Assembly (NCBI GenBank): GCA_025526935.1
Contig: JAHLKD010000061.1
Location: forward strand, 270,569 to 334,568
DNA from: Cladochytrium replicatum
Lineage: Eukaryota > Chytridiomycota > Chytridiomycetes > Cladochytriales > Cladochytriaceae
Length of the DNA: 64,000 bases
Direction: 5' to 3'
Shown here: one piece after another, positions 10,893 to 24,575 of the stretch
Layout: every line of letters starts with the position of its first letter
Numbering within the stretch: position 1 is the stretch's first letter
Program-made: the position numbers and the translations under genes
The notes under the pieces: model-generated
What the model saw: only the letters and a program-made list of their open reading frames with translations
The model's database searches: none
Told to the model about the DNA's origin: nothing

Positions 10893-12295
10893 ATTGGTAA
10901 CATTGTCCTCTCCTTTGGGCGCCTGCGTCGTGGCCAGCTTCCGACTTCTTCAACTTCGGCAGAGAAGGGAATCCTAAAAATACACCCATTTTCTTGCATA
11001 GTCGAATGTAACGCCGAGGGTAAGTAGAAATGCTTCGGAGATATGTGAGGTTTTGACGACGTTCCAGCATCCAACGATAGTGGTCATAGTGTGGTTCTTT
11101 CGATTCCGTTTGAAATAAACATGAGAGATTTAAAATTACCTGGTTTTCCGCATTTGTCTTGTGCTCCTGCTGACGTGACACGTAATTCAACGAATGACCA
11201 TAGCTAAGCTCACCCTCCATCCACGTATAATCTTTATGATTGCCCTCTGCTTTCATTATGTGTGACATTTTGTCCAACAGGATTCTGTTCTCTCGTTCTA
11301 TCTGGGCGATTCGGTCTGCTTTTCGGTTTAGTTTAGTGCAATGACAAGCTAAATTAGCAAAACCAAACCTTCTTCAACTTGCAATCGCTTGAGCTTTAAT
11401 TGTAAATGCATGTGTATTCGAGGAGGAGCATTATCAACAGTCAGTCTCGCCTTTGCGAGTTTATCGAGTTGAAGTCGCCGGTCAGCGCGGTCCCATTGTT
11501 TCGCCAACAGTTTGTTGCAAACAGGATGAAAAGGGATGTAATGGCGATGTGCTGTGAGGTCCTTGCTACTTCGTGCATCAAAATCCCTTCCTCGATCGAA
11601 CGATTTGGGTTTGGTTTGCTCGTTGAACTCAATATGTTCCGAACCACTGTCTTCGAGTCCCGTCCGTTCACTTTGCTGGGGCGTCTCTCTGTTAAGCGCA
11701 TTCGTATCGATCATCTCACCGGACACAGCTTGTTCAGAGTATGTGCTGAACTCCTCGGCTTCATGATCATCATGATTGCTGCTCGCATACATGTTGTAAA
11801 GATTTTCTTCGGTCTGCCGGAAGCCAGCTCCCTCGGGCGGTAGTATTTTCTTCGTATACCTCCTTAGTGGCAATCGTTTCCTGTGTTGGTTCCGGTGCCC
11901 ATTCAGCACTATGTTGGTCGCCGTCTGTAATTTCGGCCTTGGGAACTTCCGGGGCCCATCCAGTGCCATACTGTTCGCTTGCAGCCTCTTTGTGAGCCGT
12001 CCCTGCGTCGTTCGTAAAGTCGAGATCGAATCCAACGAGGGCATATTAGTTTGTTTGATCGGTGGTCTGTGGTACTTCCTCGCTATCACATTTGTTATTG
12101 GCCCAATCTGTTTGCGGGACATTTGAGGATCCTAACCCTCGCAAAAGAAGAATCCACAGCAAACTTACCTGCTTGTTTCAGGCCATAATCATCCCCTTTA
12201 TACTGTACACCGTCAAATCGTGTTTCGGTTGCGGTGAGATCATTATCATCACTCAATCCGTAATGATCCATTGCCAAAGGTGCAAGGTCGGCCAT
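10879..12295 (-). CDS. CFAP97/Hemingway-like flagellar protein (frame partly disrupted)
   Basis: The minus-strand gene opens with MADLAPLAMDHYG and a tidy 5' splice site. Its C-terminal half matches the CFAP97 domain: FHPVCNKLLAKQWDRADRR, DNAPPRIHMHLQLKLKRLQVEE, then after an intron IAQIERENRILLDKMSHIMK, SLNYVSRQQEHKTNAENQ, EPHYDHYRWMLERRQ and YLRSISTYPR. CFAP97-domain proteins act in axoneme assembly or maintenance (Drosophila Hemingway, mouse CFAP97D1). Between exon 1 and the domain the natural protein text moves between two frames and one stop (near 12055) interrupts it, so this middle part is damaged or wrongly assembled. The gene ends near 10879 in the present frame; the repeat gene lies directly beyond. 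The domain call is strong, intactness is not. Confidence 0.65.
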
Positions 12296-12473
12296 GATCC
12301 TTTTTAGAAGCGAACGTCGAACTTATGAACGAACAGGAGACACAGCTGATGCAGCGTGCTTAATGTTGATTGGTTTGGTTCTGATTTGCTGTTTATTGTA
12401 AAGCCAAATTGATGATCAGATGCAGGTTGACGTAAATTATTCCACATGATATAATTGAGTAGGCGAATGGATT

Positions 12474-15195
12474 CTAAGTTTTCCGCAATTTCTTCTTCCT
12501 GTTTCCTTTCTCCATATCTTCCTCGACACTATCAATGCTTCCCCTGTTCGATGCACCCTCTGTCCTTTCTCGACCATTATCCAACGTCGCACTGTTGTCG
12601 ATCGATACACCAATCACCTCGCCTTCAGCAAAACTATCTCTTTGCTGTCGAGCCGGTTTGTGAATTTGTGGCGATGCGTGCTGAGGTATTGAAAGAGTAG
12701 CAAGATTGTGCTTCCGTTGAATACGATGAGCGTTTTCATCTTCTCTGCGTTTGGCAAAGCTCTGCAGCCGATGAAGAACTTGATCGTCGGCGGCATCGCC
12801 TGGTCCGACCAAAACGGCGGGGGAGCCCGATTTTCGACCACCCCCTCCACTTCCCTCTCCACTTGCACTACATGCTCCACCGGAACCATCGCCACGAACT
12901 TCGGTGCGCTGCAGTTGCCGCTTTCGCATCAACTTTGCAAAATGCAGTCCACAAGCATTACAAAGTGTGCGCGCACCATCTGGGCCCCGCCTCCATTCTG
13001 GCGTTTCGGATATATTACATGAATGGCAACGGCCTGGTCCGGGCATTGAACGCTATAACGAAAACAGTTAGTCCGAATACTTTGGAAAGGATCGACTCAC
13101 ATTCCGCTTTTGATACTTTGGCCTCGGCGGAGACAATGGACGATTTGTTTTACCGAATTCAACCTCCTGAGTTCCCTGCTCCTGATTACCCAAATAACTG
13201 TTGGTAACTAATTCAGATTACGCAAATCTGCTGCGAACTTACATCCTTCGAATATGGAAACTGGCATTCCTGAACGAATTGGTGAAACTCGCCAACTTTA
13301 GCAACCAGATCAGCCACAACGTGTTCGAACTCCTCTTCACCGTTCCCAGTTTCTTCCACACTGCTTGATTTCTGTATGCTCTTTGCAAGGTTTCGAATAA
13401 TGTCACAGTAATCCAAAACTTGTTCGATCGCGTCAAAGGTTAATATTGGATTTCGCGCGCCGGACTCCGTCATCGTCAAATCGGTAACTAAGTCGGAATA
13501 TCCGGGGATCGTCGCCGTGTTGATCGTCAAGCTTGCTTTTGCAGCTCTATGCTCAACAGTTTTCCATCGGCCACTTGCTCCCTCCTCATCGGGCTGTGAA
13601 GTTGCCTGGGTATCTAACGTCCTTGTCGCAGTGAATTGGCCATGATACGGTCTTTGTCGTGGCTCGACGGTAGAATCAATGAAACATGAAGTATCACAGT
13701 TCAGGCCATTTGCTGAGGTGGCGGTGGCCGAAGATGAAGATGCTGAGGTTTCACTACTAACAATAGCGGCAGCGGACCTCGCAGCGGCTACTGCCGATGC
13801 CAATGCGTATGATACCACAACATCGTTTCCTGAGAAAGAGGAGTGATGGCTAGGTTGATGACCAGCGTTTCCGCTTTCATAGGCGGCCACTGTTGGGTTG
13901 TATGGTGCCCATCGAGTACGAACAGGCTGCGCCGGATACGGACTATGAAAACCTCGTTGATCTCGATCCCAAGTTGCGGAGGAGTATGGTCGACTGGAGT
14001 ACCATGGCTCGAACGGCTCATAAGCCGGTGATTGTGATTGGAATCTAATAAATTGGCTTCAATCGGCCTAAAGATGGTAAGGTGTAGGAACTTACTCCTG
14101 TTGATCATAAATGGCTGGGCGATTGGGCGGCCTTTGCTCGACCTGTGGTCGAAGGGAACAAGAAGCATTGTCCTGTTGGCGGTTTACGTATCGGTGCTGG
14201 ACAGAGTCTTTGCCGATGTGGCAGCTGTATCGCGGTCTAGAAGCTCCCTGAGGGCCAATTTTGGGTGAGTATTCGAGGGGAACAGGTATCGCACATTCCG
14301 GTAAAGAAGTAGGGGAACGCCTTCGCTCAATGTAATGATGGTGCATGTGCTGGTGCTGGTACTGATAAAAATTTCCCGATTCAACCATTCCTCCTTGTCG
14401 CATGTCATATGTATCGGAGCCTGATGGTTCACCATAGGCATGCATATTCTCATGGGGAGAATCCCGGAACATTCTGCTACTAGGTGAATGCATGGAATGC
14501 CGATATGATGGACGATGGTAGCTGCTATTGACCGGGTATGATGCATTTGAATGTTTCCAGTGAGGTTCGGAAGTACCTCGAGAAGAAACATATGAATGGG
14601 CTGAATAATATGACGGTGGCGTGTCGCTTGTTTGCGAGGAAAAAATAGATTGTTCTGGTCGAGAATCCCGACTCGACGACAAAGAACTTCGTTGAAGTTC
14701 TGGTGCATCAATGTGTTGCTGAGAAGGAAACGCGTTGACTCGATGTGCAGCGCGATGTTGTGCTGGTGAGTCTCTTTTTCTAACATTCGCCGCTGTCTCA
14801 CTTTCCTGACTAACGCTACCTCGTTGAATGAGGGAAGCTTTCCGCTCGTAGACAATATTTTCTTCATTCTCTAACGAGCTCAAGTGACGAACATCGTTCA
14901 AGTGACCAGTGCGATCAATTCTGGGTTCCCGATGACCCAGATGATGAAGTGGAGAGGGTATCTGCTGATTTCCTTCTGCCGTCGGAAGTGACGTCTTCGC
15001 ACTCAAAGGCGGCGCAGAAGGCATGTTCCTAGCTGCCACAGGTTGAAGATGGAGCAATGATACTGAAGATTCCGAAGGAGGAGGAGAGCTATTATGTGCG
15101 TTGGTACGGGAGCATCTGCGGTATGTTCTTTCTGACTCAGAGAAGTCCCCTTCGCAACTGTCTGACAAGGGATAGCTCGTATGTTTTTGTTGCAA
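12474..15195 (-). CDS. GATA-type zinc-finger transcription factor, NsdD-like
   Basis: Multi-exon minus-strand gene of roughly 840 codons. The last exon has one GATA finger, CHSCN, then [18 protein letters not shown], with an 18-residue CX2C-X18-CX2C loop followed by [12 protein letters not shown]. That spacing and the [15 protein letters not shown] text are typical of the NsdD branch (sexual development in Aspergillus). Before it lie a large disordered region (His-, Ser- and Tyr-rich, exon 14092-15195), a Trp/Tyr/Pro-rich stretch, an Ala/Ser run and a helical segment [14 protein letters not shown]. The C-terminus is basic (GNRKKKLRK), a likely nuclear signal. One internal exon junction near 13240 does not join cleanly in phase in my reading. 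Targets would be GATA motifs; which pathway is unknown. Confidence 0.8.
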
Positions 15196-15618
15196 TGTTC
15201 AGAATTCTGACGTCTTGTCCTTGCGACCCGATGTTGAGTATCTGGTAGAGCGCTTCTCCTCCGTCGTCAAGGCGTGACTAATGGCGGTGTTGGGTGTGTT
15301 TGGCCCGTGTGGTGAATGGGGTCGCGTTGCACAAAGGGATCGGAGGATCGGCAAAAATGAACCTTGGATTAGAATACGTGAGGACTTAGGCGTTGGGAAA
15401 CCGCTTCAATTAGCCTGAAGTTGCGAACAGATCGGCGGTCAACCGCGGTTTTTATTTACCAAATCCGCCGATCTCTTTGTCGAATCAATGTCGATCTGCT
15501 TACTGAGAACCCCGCAAATTTATTGCGAAGTATTATTGAAAATAGTTAACATCCAAGAGCAACATATCATTAAATGTAGAAGTGTAAACCGTCCAGCGGG
15601 ATTGGAACAGAGCACGGG
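15196..15618. other. Intergenic: GATA-factor promoter and spastin 3' flank
   Basis: The 423 bp hold no ORF worth calling. The only structured element is the inverted repeat at 15429-15474. Confidence 0.5.
15429..15474. repeat. Perfect 10-bp inverted repeat
   Basis: AGATCGGCGG at 15429-15438 pairs with CCGCCGATCT at 15465-15474 around a 26-nt AT-rich loop. It could be a protein-binding palindrome in the GATA-factor promoter or a terminator-like hairpin for the spastin gene; nothing in the sequence decides. Confidence 0.6.
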
Positions 15619-18083
<2,465 letters not shown>

Positions 18084-18201
18084 TCCGCCGGCTGCATGTG
18101 GCAGGGGATTGTTACCGCAGTCTTAACACTTGGGAGTAGTGGCTGAGCTCTTTGTTCGACAGCTTGTTTCACAGACGGTCAATCAACTCTACAGCCACAC
18201 G

Positions 18202-18703
18202 ATGTCAGCACAGCAGGTATTTAATAAACACTATTCTGGATCACCATGATCATATTTGCATTCAGCTCGTCGCGTGGTCTTCGAAGACGTTGGTGCCTTT
18301 CGCACCCCCAGTGGCGTTCGCTGCCTTCGTCCCAATGGCCATTTCGCTGCTGACGGTTGGGTTTATTCTCGGATCGGCACTGCTAATGTGAGCACGACTA
18401 TCAGCTGAAGCATTCACTATGATAACCACCTGGAATCGACAGATACGAGGTGACTGCTACCAAGTATAACAGATCAACCCTCCGTGAGCTGCTTTTCGTG
18501 GTGCCAGCATCTCTATTCACCGGTATTGAACTCCTTAAACCACAATCTATTTACAAATCAATTGTTTCATTATCAGGATTTGGCGTCATCTTCCTCTTCC
18601 TCGCAGGTTCGTGGCATAATTCTGTTTATTTCGTCGATATAACGTATGGCCCCTACTTCAATTGATTTCCGGATTCGATGTGACAGTGGGAATATATATG
18701 TAG
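18202..18703 (+). CDS. OST5: Oligosaccharyltransferase subunit TMEM258/OST5
   Basis: Five small exons (18202-18216, 18266-18387, 18443-18522, 18577-18606, 18687-18703) encode about 87 residues. They give a short N-terminus, VPFAPPVAFAAFVPMAISLL and LTVGFILGSALLIYEVTATK as helix 1, KYNRSTLRELLFVVPASLFT, and GFGVIFLFLAVGIYM as helix 2. The YEVTATKYNR text and the VGIY ending are diagnostic of TMEM258/Ost5, a two-helix subunit of the ER oligosaccharyltransferase. The last exon has 17 nt and the first 15 nt, which ORF callers will miss. Every intron is GT-AG with clean phase. A read-through of intron 4 would give an unrelated 20-residue tail. Confidence 0.92.
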
Positions 18704-18756
18704 GAGTATGTAAGAGTTTGTGTCACGAAAGGAAATAAAGCTCCATTTTGTCGCAA

Positions 18757-19382
18757 TTAATGGTGTAGCTTCTCAGCGAAGGCCGCAACAATCTTCTTCA
18801 GTTCACTCCCAACATCCATCATAATTCCTGTCCGGACAATTTAGTCTAATACTTGAAATAGAAGTTTGAAAGGTTTTGTACCACTGTTTGATGCCGGGCT
18901 TGATACAAGGGTTATATAGAGCGGTGCGCAAGCAAACTGTGTCACCTCCATGTTATCGAACGAGGTGTAAATCATTCCGTTTTTTCCCAAGCCGAGTTTG
19001 GAAGCCTTGGAAGAAAGGGGTTCAGAAACAGCAAGCATAAAAAGATGTGGTGTTACTTGATCATTGGCGAAAGCAAATGTGGATGACAGCAAAGGGTCAA
19101 CAACGCGAGGGGAAACTAGCGGAGAAACGGCTGATAGCAAGAAAAATATCAGCTCAAACCACTCCAAATTGCACCTTCGGCACCTTTTGCGAAGAGTGAC
19201 CCATCCTTATCTGCAATGAACACGGCAAGCAGACCTTCGTTGCTTCCGTGACGTAAGAGAGATCGACCAATATAAGGGAGCTTAACTCACTTCACCAGCA
19301 GCGACTCGAGCAAACTCTGCAAAGAATGGAAGTCAATTCTTTGATGGTACTCTTTCCTCTTTCATGATTCACTTACATCCAT
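18757..19382 (-). CDS. LAMTOR3: Ragulator subunit LAMTOR3 (MP1)
   Basis: Six short exons give about 118 residues of roadblock fold. Order: MDSLLESLLV, NEGLLAVFIADKDGSLFAKG, VDPLLSSTFAFANDQ, ASKLGLGKNGMIYTSF, DNMEVTQFACAPLYITLVSS, and MDVGSELKKIVAAFAEKLH. The SKLGLGKN core and the FIADKDG strand are typical of LAMTOR3 rather than LAMTOR2. LAMTOR3 pairs with LAMTOR2 in Ragulator on lysosome or vacuole membranes and anchors Rag GTPases for TORC1 signalling. The start is placed at 19382 because ATGGAT is followed at once by gtaagt and the next exon reads in frame. The downstream TAA overlaps no other gene; the decayed DHPS gene begins head to head only a few bases away. Confidence 0.85.
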
Positions 19383-19397
19383 TGCTGTGCGCCACTT

Positions 19398-20800
19398 CTG
19401 AAATGTCAAACTGCCTTCTGGGCAATTCAAGCGGTCCTCGTCCAGTCCGAACCACTTCCTGACAACGCTCGGGAGGTCCGTGGATAAGATTTTAATGATG
19501 GTGTAAACTATGCGTCGCTGATCCAGTCACTTTCAACGACCGGATTTCAAGCTACATCACTTGGCAATGCGATCACAGAGATAAACCGAATGGTAGGACA
19601 TTTCGATCTCTTTATTCAATTTCAGTTAGCATATCTAGATCAAATGCGAATAACCAGCTTTAATGGAGATTGTCTGACGAAACAATTGCTCCCGACGAAC
19701 AACCGGAGTATCTGGATACTGAGGGAAGGGCGAAAACCAAAGCGAAAATCTTTCTTGGTCACACTTCGAATCTAGTTTCTTCCGGTCTAAGAAAAACAAT
19801 CCGCTACCTTGTACAACATAAGATGGTATGCACCGGAAATGGCACGCTGCGAACGTTGAATATCGTTCAAGTCGTCTTCATACATATGAACTGATTTTTC
19901 GGTGAAGGTAGACGTCCTGGTCGCAACTTCTGGTGGAGTTGAAGAAGATATCATCAAGTGCCTTGCTCTTGGGGTCATTCAGCCTTTTCGGTGCAGAGCT
20001 ACGAAAGAAGGGACTAAATCGAATCGGAAACCTTCTTGTTCCGAACTAGAACTATTGTCTATTTGAAGACTGGGTAATGCCGGTGTTGGACGAAATGTTG
20101 AAGGAGCAGCGTGACAAAGTAAAGCTCATATATTGAACCAGAGTATCGAAAGCTAAAGCTAGTGCCGTAGGGAGAGATCTGGACTCCGTCAAAGATCATA
20201 CACCGGTTAGGCAACCCGATTGACAACCCACCTAGTATCTGCTATTGGCCTACAGGGTGTGGCTGCTTTTATTGTGGTGAAGTTGATCTTCACCATTATT
20301 TCGATCAGGATGATATTCCAATATACTGTCCAGCCCTTACTGATGGCTCATTAGGGGACATGATCTACTTCCATTCCTATAAATCTCCGGGACTCATCAT
20401 GGACATTGCTGGAGACATCCGAGCGGTGAATAGCGAAGCTGTCTTTGCAAGAAAGACGGGGATCATCATCCTGGGCGGCGGAATTGTAAAGCATCACATC
20501 TGCAATGCAAACTTGATGGTATGGCCAGAACTCTTTGGGTTCACAAGCCTAACGTGGAAACTTGTTTCAAAGCGGAATGGAGCTGACTTTGCTGTGTACA
20601 TCAACAATGCCCAAGAGTTTGATGGAAGCGACGCGGGTGCAAAGACCTGACGAAGCCATATCTTGGGCAAGATCAAGCTGACCGCCGAACCAGTAAAGGT
20701 CTATGCGGACGCACCGCTAGTGTTCCCCCTCATTGCAGCAGAAACGTTTGCAAAGCACAAAAAGGACATAAACGACAGATATTTTCCAAATTGTTTGTTG
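19398..20800 (+). pseudogene. DHPS: Decayed deoxyhypusine synthase gene
   Basis: Reading left to right with frame changes one can follow most of [51 protein letters not shown] then [105 protein letters not shown], and [19 protein letters not shown]. The NAD and catalytic lysine segment around GGGIVKHH is present. It is broken by TAA just before DFND, by TAG after LLVPN, by frame changes after CLA, after GAK and inside SWAK, and the segment before PALTDG is partly lost. Intron-like stretches are retained (after EINRM, HKM and NANLM), so it is not a retrocopy. DHPS is essential, so an intact copy should exist elsewhere. Confidence 0.8.
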
Positions 20801-20829
20801 GTGGAACTCTACGTGTGGTGATATGTATC

Positions 20830-21279
20830 GAAAGTTCAATCAAAGACCCCACGTCAACACAGGACATGCCTCTGTTTGTTGAGCTTGACATATAATTTTG
20901 ATTCGTCTTCGGGGAAGAGCTTAGAGTGTGGCGACCCAACAAGGGATCGCTACAGAAGTATAAAGAAGCATATTGAGCAATCAACGTCCAACCACCCAGT
21001 TTTTTCGAAGACGTGGAACTGAGGTCAACCGAAAAAAGATTGGCATGTGATTTAACAGCCACATCTTATTCATTTAAATATTTTTTCCTGCTGGTGTGTT
21101 TGCCACAAGTGGGATTATGTGCATTTTCGGGCACAACAAAAATGTGTAATTTTTTTTTTTAAAGAAAATGTGGGGTATTTTTCTGGCTGTCTTCAGCAGT
21201 CTCTGGTGTTAAAACAATTGTATTTACATAGAGCATTCTCAAATGTCGCAAAGAGCTGGGAACCATTGGAACGGTTCAT
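20830..21279. other. Intergenic between DHPS relic and PASK-like gene
   Basis: Low-complexity and AT-rich, with a T10 run at about 21150 and no supported ORF. Probably the 3' flank of the kinase gene. Confidence 0.4.
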
Positions 21280-23704
21280 TCAGCCATTGGTGTGAAAGAA
21301 CCTAGAATGTGTCTGAGAAAAATAAAGAAACTGAATACACAATATCCATGGAATACCTCGTCCATTGTGATTCGACTGCCCTCGTCGTAGGTTAGCAACT
21401 TGTTAATGAGATCAACAGCGACTTTTTCGTTTTTAAGTTAAGCAAATACCATAATCTGCTTGGCTTGAGGAGCTTACCAACATTGTAGCGAAACGGAATC
21501 TTGTAGAGTCCTTTGATGATATCCTCCCGTGTCTGAAAAGGGTTTTCACCAAAACAAACAGTGAAAAGAAGGACCCCCAAAGTCCTGCGATTTCCTCAAA
21601 CGTTCAGCATGGCAAAACTTTTGCCAGCCAGAGCCAATAACTCACCACACCTCAGCTTCTGGTCCCCGATATGAGCACCCTTGGACTATCTCAGGTGACG
21701 CGAAATGGGCTGTTCCATTAAACTTCGTGAAGAACTTCTCTTTGGAACTGGGAATGTGAGAAGCTGATCCGAAATCAACAATTTTGATGTTGTAGAATTC
21801 GTCGACAACAATGTTCTTCCGAGGCATGTTTAATCGCACGTCAAAGAAAAGCAGCAACGCACTACCTCATCCTTAAGATCTCGGTGTACGATTCCCATTT
21901 TGTGCATGTAGCTCACGGCATTTGCGATCTGCTTGAATATGCAAGAGGCTGTAAACTCTGGGAATCTATGATCTTTATGTGGTGCTTAGCTTGACGAATC
22001 ATGCTAAATTTTACCTCACTTACGTGCGTCTGAACGGTTTTGTGCAAGATTGTTGAAATATCGTTAAAAAAATGGTAACAAAACAAAAGCTTTGTCTCAG
22101 CGTACCGATACATTCAAAAAGATCGCACGATGTTCGTCTTCGAATTTTCTTTTCCTGTTCTTGCGAAAGCCTGAACAGCGGGCTGCATTCAGAGCTCTTC
22201 TCAGTATCTGCCTGTGCCTTTGATCGGAGCTGCGGTCGCAATCCATGATGTTTAGTTGGGTTCAGTTTTGGGTTGTGTGCAACATCCCATGGAGTTCCAT
22301 GAAGTTCTGTTATCAGCAGAATGTAATCTTTCTCGTGGATGTGCTCCAGATACTTGATGATGTTCGGGTGGTCCAACTTTCGTAGTATGTGGATTTCCAA
22401 AGGCAATTTCCCTGATAGCTCATCGTTCATCCAAAGTTCCCGTGGAACTTTTTGCCTGATTATGAACTTAACTGCAACCTGCAGAAATTCAAAACATTAG
22501 CCTCCTTATGAAACACAAATATTGACAGGCTTCTTACCTCTTTCCTATCAGCCAATCGAGTTGCTGTTAAAACAAACCCAAATGCACCGTCTCCCAGCAA
22601 ATCTCCAATTCGATATCGTGAACTGAAGTGTTTCGACAAGGTCTTTTTTCCAGACATTAATGCCACAACATCAGAATATCGCCCGTTATGTTCTTCGTCG
22701 CATGACTTCTTGGAGGTGTTAGGTATTTGTTCTATCGCAGATACAGTACTTGTTTGATCTTGCTGTCGCAAATCAAACTCGGCTGCAGGAGCATGGCCAG
22801 GAACTGATTCTCCCTTTTGGTCTTGAGAGGCAACTGCAGCACCGTGGTGATCCACGTTCGTTTTCTGGAAAAGCGAAAACTTCTTCACCACCCTCTTTTC
22901 TGATATTCTCGGAACTGGTTTCCTTTCCAGCGAAGTGCGAGAGGGGCTTTCCGTCAGTGACTGTCTCCGATTTTCGAGCAATCTGTCTGATTCTCGTGAT
23001 TTTTGAGTGCTTCTGTTTTCTGATAATCTTAGCTTTGCTAACGATGGTGGACGATTTCGAGTATCAGCCGTTGCATGCGCCGATAATGGCCCGACTCGAT
23101 TGGGTTGACCCACAAGACTCGGGCGTGAAGGAGCTGATCTTGACATTCTGGAAATTCTTTCGTCGTCCGTACCATTCTTGGATACAATGGTGGGCGACGA
23201 GTCTGTTTTCCTTTGGACGTTTGTTGATGCATTCCATCTCGACGGAGCAGTCCATTTAACCGCTTGGATGAGTCGTGCGCTGGATCGATCCGAGCGATAC
23301 GCTCCCGCTACAGCATGATCATTCTTTAATCGTGTCTCCGTATCTTCATCTCGCGAAACACTCCTCGATCTCGCCGCGACAACTGCTGAGCCTTTGTTAG
23401 CTGAAGGTGGGCAACTTGCCGCGGTTCGCCGTGGCTTCATCAAATCGGTGCCGCCTCGAGGCGTGTCTTTATCACTAGTCCATGGATGATGGGAAGAACG
23501 ATTAGGATTTGGGATTCTGTTGTTGACTGCTATTGGCGTATCCGTCTCGTTGCGACGAATGATACTCCCGAATAACCACGCAGACCTCTTTTCCGGCCCG
23601 TCCTCAAAGGCTTTTTTCCTCATGGCTGGCCTGCATGGGATCGATTCAGCTGGTTTGGAAGGCATTTCAACCTTATGGGACGTGTTCGCGTCAGTCACAT
23701 GCAC
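21280..23704 (-). CDS. PAS-kinase-like Ser/Thr protein kinase
   Basis: Long first exon (22460-23704) with about 340 disordered, Arg/Ser-rich residues, then the kinase domain starts: YRIGDLLGDGAFGFVLTATR, EVAVKFIIRQKVPRELW, LPLEIHILRKLDHPNIIKYL. Later exons have IANAVSYMHKMGIVHRDLKD, KIVDFGSASHIPSSKEKFFT, NGTAHFASPEIVQGCSYRGP, and LGVLLFTVCFGENPFQ. The GDGAFGFV glycine loop, AVKFI lysine, HRDLKDEN and DFGSA are intact, so it should be active. The IK-x-IDFGSA, FNGTAHFASPE and YRGPEAEVW text is the PASK/PSK pattern. The yeast kinases link energy state to glucose partitioning and translation. I see no PAS domain in the N-terminus. An insertion of about 65 residues sits in the hinge region after YILLITELHG. 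The stop is TGA at 21280; PBDC1 is just upstream. Confidence 0.72.
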
Positions 23705-23750
23705 TGTGTCATTAGCAAATCCTTCTTTCTGTTATTTTTTGTAGGTCAGT

Positions 23751-24417
23751 TTATTTGGCTTTTGGCTTTGGTTTATGGTGTGTTGAGTTGTGACCATCCC
23801 TATTCCGAACAACCTCGATAGCATAAAATTGAAGCCTCGTAACTATAAATAGTTAATCTTTTAGTCACATATATGGTACAAATGGGCTTTCTAAAACTGG
23901 TGTCTCACCGAAGAAGGAATTATCTGGTCCGTAGTCTTCATTGCTTCTTACGCGCAAAAGCGTTCCGAAATTGTAGTCCATGACTTGCCGGTCGAACCTG
24001 GCAGCATCTCATTATTAGACGATAACCAACCTCTCAGCATCACACCTACATGGTAAGAAAGCTCCTCCATTGCTCTTTTGCGGCATTTGATTTGAAGTCT
24101 TTCATTTCGTCGATGCAAGTAACGTCCAAATGTGGGAACATATCTTTAACTGTGCGATACAATTCATCATCAATCCTATCAGCGGCCATTGGTTAGCTGT
24201 TTAGCTGAAAATCGCGGAGAATAACCCACTTTGTCAGCTTCAAAGTTTTGCCGTCAATGTTAGTAATAAGGTTGAAGTACGTTTCGGCATGATGAAATGC
24301 TTTGACAGCCCATTGCTTTTCTATGTCTAAGAAATGTGCGTGAATATTGCTCGCGCCAATGAAAGTCTCTCCCTTCTTACCTGGGTGATTTCCGTAGTTC
24401 TCTGCATTGATGTCCAT
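23751..24417 (-). CDS. PBDC1: PBDC1 family protein (yeast Chp1/YPL225W)
   Basis: Five exons, about 150 residues, follow the PBDC1 pattern: MDINAENYGNHP, DIEKQWAVKAFHHAETYFNL, ITNIDGKTLKLTK, IDDELYRTVKDMFPHLDV, AAKEQWRSFLTMFDRQVMDY, NFGTLLRVRSNEDYG, and VTRLQFYAIEVVRNRDGHN. The human and yeast members have the same exon-spanning text. Yeast Chp1 is reported to help newly made eEF1A fold at the ribosome, so this belongs to the translation set in the window. I chose the ATG at 24417 because the next upstream in-frame start is GTG only. The tail is short and basic (KPKPKAK). The next gene on this strand, the kinase, begins 46 bp downstream of its stop. Confidence 0.85.
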
Positions 24418-24575
24418 TTTCAAAAATTGAGAATAGTGCGCCACATGTAGTTGAACAGTTTTTGTGGATGCTTGGGATAAAATTATGATGAAATTAAACG
24501 CACGAAAAGAGAGTTGAATGCTTACAGGACTGGAGAATAATAGTGAGGAAAAGAAGATACGACCAGTAATAGCAA

